Source of the DNA: Paenibacillus radicibacter
GTDB lineage: Bacteria; Bacillota; Bacilli; Paenibacillales; NBRC-103111
Length of the DNA stretch: 64,000 nt
NCBI RefSeq assembly: GCF_024721995.1
Contig: NZ_JANQBC010000007.1
Span: 124,001 to 188,000 of the forward strand
Direction of reading: 5' to 3'
Position 1 is the stretch's first letter, and each line of letters starts with the position of its first letter. Made by a program: the position numbers and the translations under genes. The notes below the pieces were generated by a model. That model saw only the letters and a list, made by a program, of their open reading frames with translations. It was not told the origin of the DNA and made no database searches. Of this stretch, positions 62,215 to 64,000 are shown one piece after another.

Positions 62215-62285
62215 TGGAGCTAGGCGGAATCGAACCGCCGACTGATCGCTGCCAGCGACCTGTTTTCCCCCTAAACTATAGCCCC
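62215..62285 (-). tRNA. tRNA-Ala, anticodon GGC
   Basis: The minus strand gives a complete cloverleaf of 71 bases. Acceptor GGGGCTA/TAGCTCC includes the G3-U70 pair that identifies tRNA-Ala. The D arm is GTTT/AAAC. The anticodon arm GGTCG-CTGGCAG-CGATC has anticodon GGC, reading GCC codons, and the T arm is GGCGG-TTCGATT-CCGCC. The discriminator is A and CCA is not encoded. It has its own promoter and terminator, so it is a single transcription unit. Confidence 0.95.
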
Positions 62286-62306
62286 GTATAGTTAGTAGCA
62301 TTTAAT

Positions 62307-62335
62307 ATTTTACACAAAAATGTCATGTTCGACAA
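62307..62335 (-). promoter_or_regulatory. Sigma-A type promoter of the tRNA-Ala gene
   Basis: TTGTCG (62335-62330) and TAAAAT (62312-62307) on the minus strand are separated by exactly 17 bases and end 21 bases before the tRNA 5' end. Confidence 0.72.
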
Positions 62336-62394
62336 GGGAAATTTTTCATGCTAACCTTAATATATTACATGCTAGGTTCAGGAGTGATATTGCA

Positions 62395-62757
62395 GTGTCT
62401 AATGGTTTATTGTACTGGATTCTAATGGGCGTTAACTTTATAGTAACGCTTGGTGTTGGGGTACTATTGATGTCGCGAACGAAGAAGTTCGGTCTTGCAT
62501 TAGGTGTATCGACGCTCCTTAATATTGGGTTCACGGTAGGTTCGATTTTATGGCTACGGACAGTAGATGATGTACTCTTTGCCGTGAAATTCGGCGTGAT
62601 TGTATATGGGATCGCCTTCGTGAATGCGCTCGTATTCGATTTGTTCATTCTGATGAGTTTGAAAAATAAAGGGAACGGGCCAAGCCGCCCCGCGATGCCT
62701 CGCTATGACATTCGTGAGGATGACGATGTAGATGCAATTCCCTCGAGTAAAGCGTGA
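62395..62757 (+). CDS. Small four-helix membrane protein of unknown function
   Basis: The 120-residue protein begins at GTG 62395, ten bases after AGGAG (an earlier in-frame start at 62320 lacks a site). It has about four hydrophobic helices (LLYWILMGVNFIVTLGVGVLL, FGLALGVSTLLNIGFTVGSILWL, VIVYGIAFVNALVFDLFILMSL) and an acidic tail (REDDDVDAIPSSK). No family is recognised. It overlaps the VanZ frame at its stop (GTGA), so it is probably co-expressed with VanZ. Confidence 0.75.
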   Translation: MSNGLLYWILMGVNFIVTLGVGVLLMSRTKKFGLALGVSTLLNIGFTVGSILWLRTVDDVLFAVKFGVIVYGIAFVNALVFDLFILMSLKNKGNGPSRPAMPRYDIREDDDVDAIPSSKA

Positions 62758-63278
62758 CGCCGATGACATTCTATAGAAAGCATCGGACTAAGATATGGTT
62801 AGTACTCGCTATTGTTTGGATGGGCTTTATCTTCTACAAGTCAGCTGAGCCTTACCATGAACAAGATATGAGACCGAAGCTTGCGGAGTACGTATCTGAA
62901 AGTACCCTTAATAACATCTTGCCGAAGGTTGAATTCTACTATAATCACGGTATCGTCACCTACAAGAAGCCTTACGATATGCTGGAATTCTTCATTCGTA
63001 AGCTAGGGCATATCTCCGAATATGCGTTGTTAACCTACATCTTTATTAAGTTATTTCTTCTGTTGTTTAACAATCGTTCTACACTTTTTGTATTGTTCCT
63101 ATCTGCGATCCTTGCCATTGGCTACGCCGCTTCCGATGAATGGCATCAAACCTTTGTCGAAGGACGATCCGGTCTAGTCGTTGACGTGGGGATGGATGCG
63201 ATTGGCGTTCTACTTGTCACTGTAATTTATGGATTTTGTTTATGGTTCAAATCAAAAAAAGCAGCCTCTCTCTCCTGA
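62754..63278 (+). CDS. VanZ-family membrane protein
   Basis: A 174-residue VanZ-like protein: KIWLVLAIVWMGFIFYKSAEPYHEQDMRP near the start, RKLGHISEYALLTYIFIK and ASDEWHQTFVEGRSGLVVDVGMDAIG later, with four or five helices. VanZ-type proteins give low-level teicoplanin or cell-envelope stress resistance by unknown means. Start: GTG 62754 overlaps the previous stop; ATG 62763 is an alternative. The stop lies in the loop of the terminator hairpin. Confidence 0.88.
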   Translation: MTPMTFYRKHRTKIWLVLAIVWMGFIFYKSAEPYHEQDMRPKLAEYVSESTLNNILPKVEFYYNHGIVTYKKPYDMLEFFIRKLGHISEYALLTYIFIKLFLLLFNNRSTLFVLFLSAILAIGYAASDEWHQTFVEGRSGLVVDVGMDAIGVLLVTVIYGFCLWFKSKKAASLS

Positions 63279-63293
63279 GAAGGCTGCTTCTTT
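63259..63293 (+). terminator. Terminator of the membrane protein-VanZ operon
   Basis: AAGCAGCCT (63259-63267) and AGGCTGCTT (63281-63289) pair, with the VanZ stop in the loop, followed by T-rich sequence. Confidence 0.78.
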
Positions 63294-63313
63294 ATATCCT
63301 TTTATAAAAACAA

Positions 63314-63580
63314 TTAACTACGTCCACCAGCTACCTGACTAAACTTCCGCTCACGACTATTCCACATCGCACTGCTTACGAAGAAACCAACCGTTGCAAA
63401 GACGAAGACACGCATGGCTACATACATCGGGTTAATCTGCCCGTCATTGTTCATAAATTCAACTACGCTCAAGATCGCAGAAGGAATGATTCCCCATGCT
63501 ATTACACCGTATGTAAGGAGATATTTGTTGCGTCCAATAGCACGTGTTTTCTTCCAGCGTTCTGCTTGTTTGTGATCCAT
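63314..63580 (-). CDS. Small two-helix membrane protein of unknown function
   Basis: The 88-residue product has a basic start (MDHKQAERWKKTRAIGRN), helix one (YLLTYGVIAWGIIPSAILSVV) and helix two (MRVFVFATVGFFVSSAMW). No family is recognised. ATG 63580 follows GGAG. It stands alone on the minus strand between plus-strand genes, with the VanZ terminator at its 3' side. Confidence 0.72.
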   Translation of the reverse strand: MDHKQAERWKKTRAIGRNKYLLTYGVIAWGIIPSAILSVVEFMNNDGQINPMYVAMRVFVFATVGFFVSSAMWNSRERKFSQVAGGRS

Positions 63581-63736
63581 TGTTCATTCTCCTATCCGGC
63601 GTCCATAATGATACCTGCTCTTTATTATACATTGAACCCGACTTCGCATTTAAGGCAGTTTTCTGAACGTTTCTCAGTCGCCTGTGATATAGTAAAATAG
63701 ACCTGGAAAACATGGGGAAGTATGGGAGGGTGAAAC

Positions 63737-64000
63737 ATGGCCAAATTCGCGATTTTTGGTCTTCTCTGGTACCTATTAGGCAATCCGTTTCTAGCGATAA
63801 TCGTACTATTAATTCTTGTATATGTACTAGATCGTAGTTTTTTTGGATTTATGCCGAGTATCTTGAAGCCGCTTAAAGCAAGCAGTCGTATTCGCAAGTT
63901 ACGGGATGAATTAAGATCGAATCCGCATTACACATCAGGTAAGATTGAACTAGCCAGACTATTAATTGGCAAAAAGAAATACGAAGAAGCGCGGCAGTTG
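63737..64000 (+). CDS. Membrane protein with TPR-like helical region, partial (right edge)
   Basis: ATG 63737 follows GGGAGGGTG. The first 88 residues have one or two hydrophobic helices (LLWYLLGNPFLAIIVLLILVYVLDRS) and then a basic helical stretch resembling the entry of TPR repeats (RKLRDELRSNPHYTSGKIELARLLIGKKKYEEARQL). It runs out of the window, so its length is unknown. Function unknown. Confidence 0.7.
   Translation, partial: MAKFAIFGLLWYLLGNPFLAIIVLLILVYVLDRSFFGFMPSILKPLKASSRIRKLRDELRSNPHYTSGKIELARLLIGKKKYEEARQL

Noticed and set aside
62113..62301. Upstream extension of the LRR gene frame to 62301
   Set aside because: It would run through the tRNA-Ala gene and its terminator; the internal ATG with GGAG fits better.

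Overview
The window looks like chromosomal DNA of a spore-forming Bacillales bacterium, most likely Paenibacillus or a close relative. The evidence is moderate-to-low GC, strong AGGAGG ribosome binding sites, frequent TTG/GTG starts, hairpin-plus-T-run terminators, collagen-like/YVTN proteins, SLH and copper-amine-oxidase-type stalk domain proteins, and many small regulator-plus-transporter cassettes. Species assignment is inference. I see no phage, IS element, CRISPR array, rRNA or plasmid function.

Layout. 1-9.4 kb: three collagen-like/YVTN propeller genes on the minus strand (the first broken by an early stop), separated by an HxlR regulator with a divergent MFS efflux gene (broken by an in-frame TGA), a serine hydrolase, a TetR/MFS pair and an NmrA-type oxidoreductase. 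9.5-16.8 kb: a membrane protein, an ArsR plus AHSA1-PDZ pair, a Na/Pi cotransporter, an SDR, a 2OG-Fe(II) oxygenase and a UbiD-family decarboxylase. 17-24 kb: metE with an upstream LysR gene, a VOC/TetR pair divergent from a GyrI-like protein, two tandem small membrane proteins and an alpha/beta hydrolase. 23.8-25.5 kb: a TetR/DMT exporter pair. 25.6-29.3 kb: an ECF42 sigma factor cluster with two DGPF/YCII proteins, a hydrolase and a decayed DUF998 gene. 29.5-32 kb: a MHYT-PAS-GGDEF-EAL protein. 32-34.2 kb: an oxidoreductase-ECF41 sigma operon. 34.4-49.9 kb: thioredoxin-like, XRE/DUF2975, lipoprotein, zinc phospholipase-like, ABC exporter, DMT/LysR pair, SLH protein, quinone reductase, MalT-like LuxR regulator, class I aldolase and a DrrAB-type exporter. 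50-57.2 kb: a stalk/DUF5050 protein and a five-gene LnrJKLMN-like two-component/ABC locus. 57.4-64 kb: a coiled-coil membrane protein, a TetR/DHA2 exporter pair, an LRR protein, a tRNA-Ala(GGC) gene, VanZ and small membrane proteins, and a partial TPR-like gene at the right edge.

How the genes work together. The theme is stress and drug response: at least five regulator/exporter pairs, two alternative sigma factors with recognisable target promoters, and an antibiotic-sensing ABC locus. Several inverted repeats beside the regulators are good operator candidates. The ECF41 promoter (TGTCACA-N16-CGTC) and two matching TGTCGA-N17-CGTY promoters next to ECF42 can be read directly. Three genes appear disabled (nonsense, nonsense, deletion plus frameshift). 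This could be real decay or sequencing error, and cannot be settled from this sequence alone.
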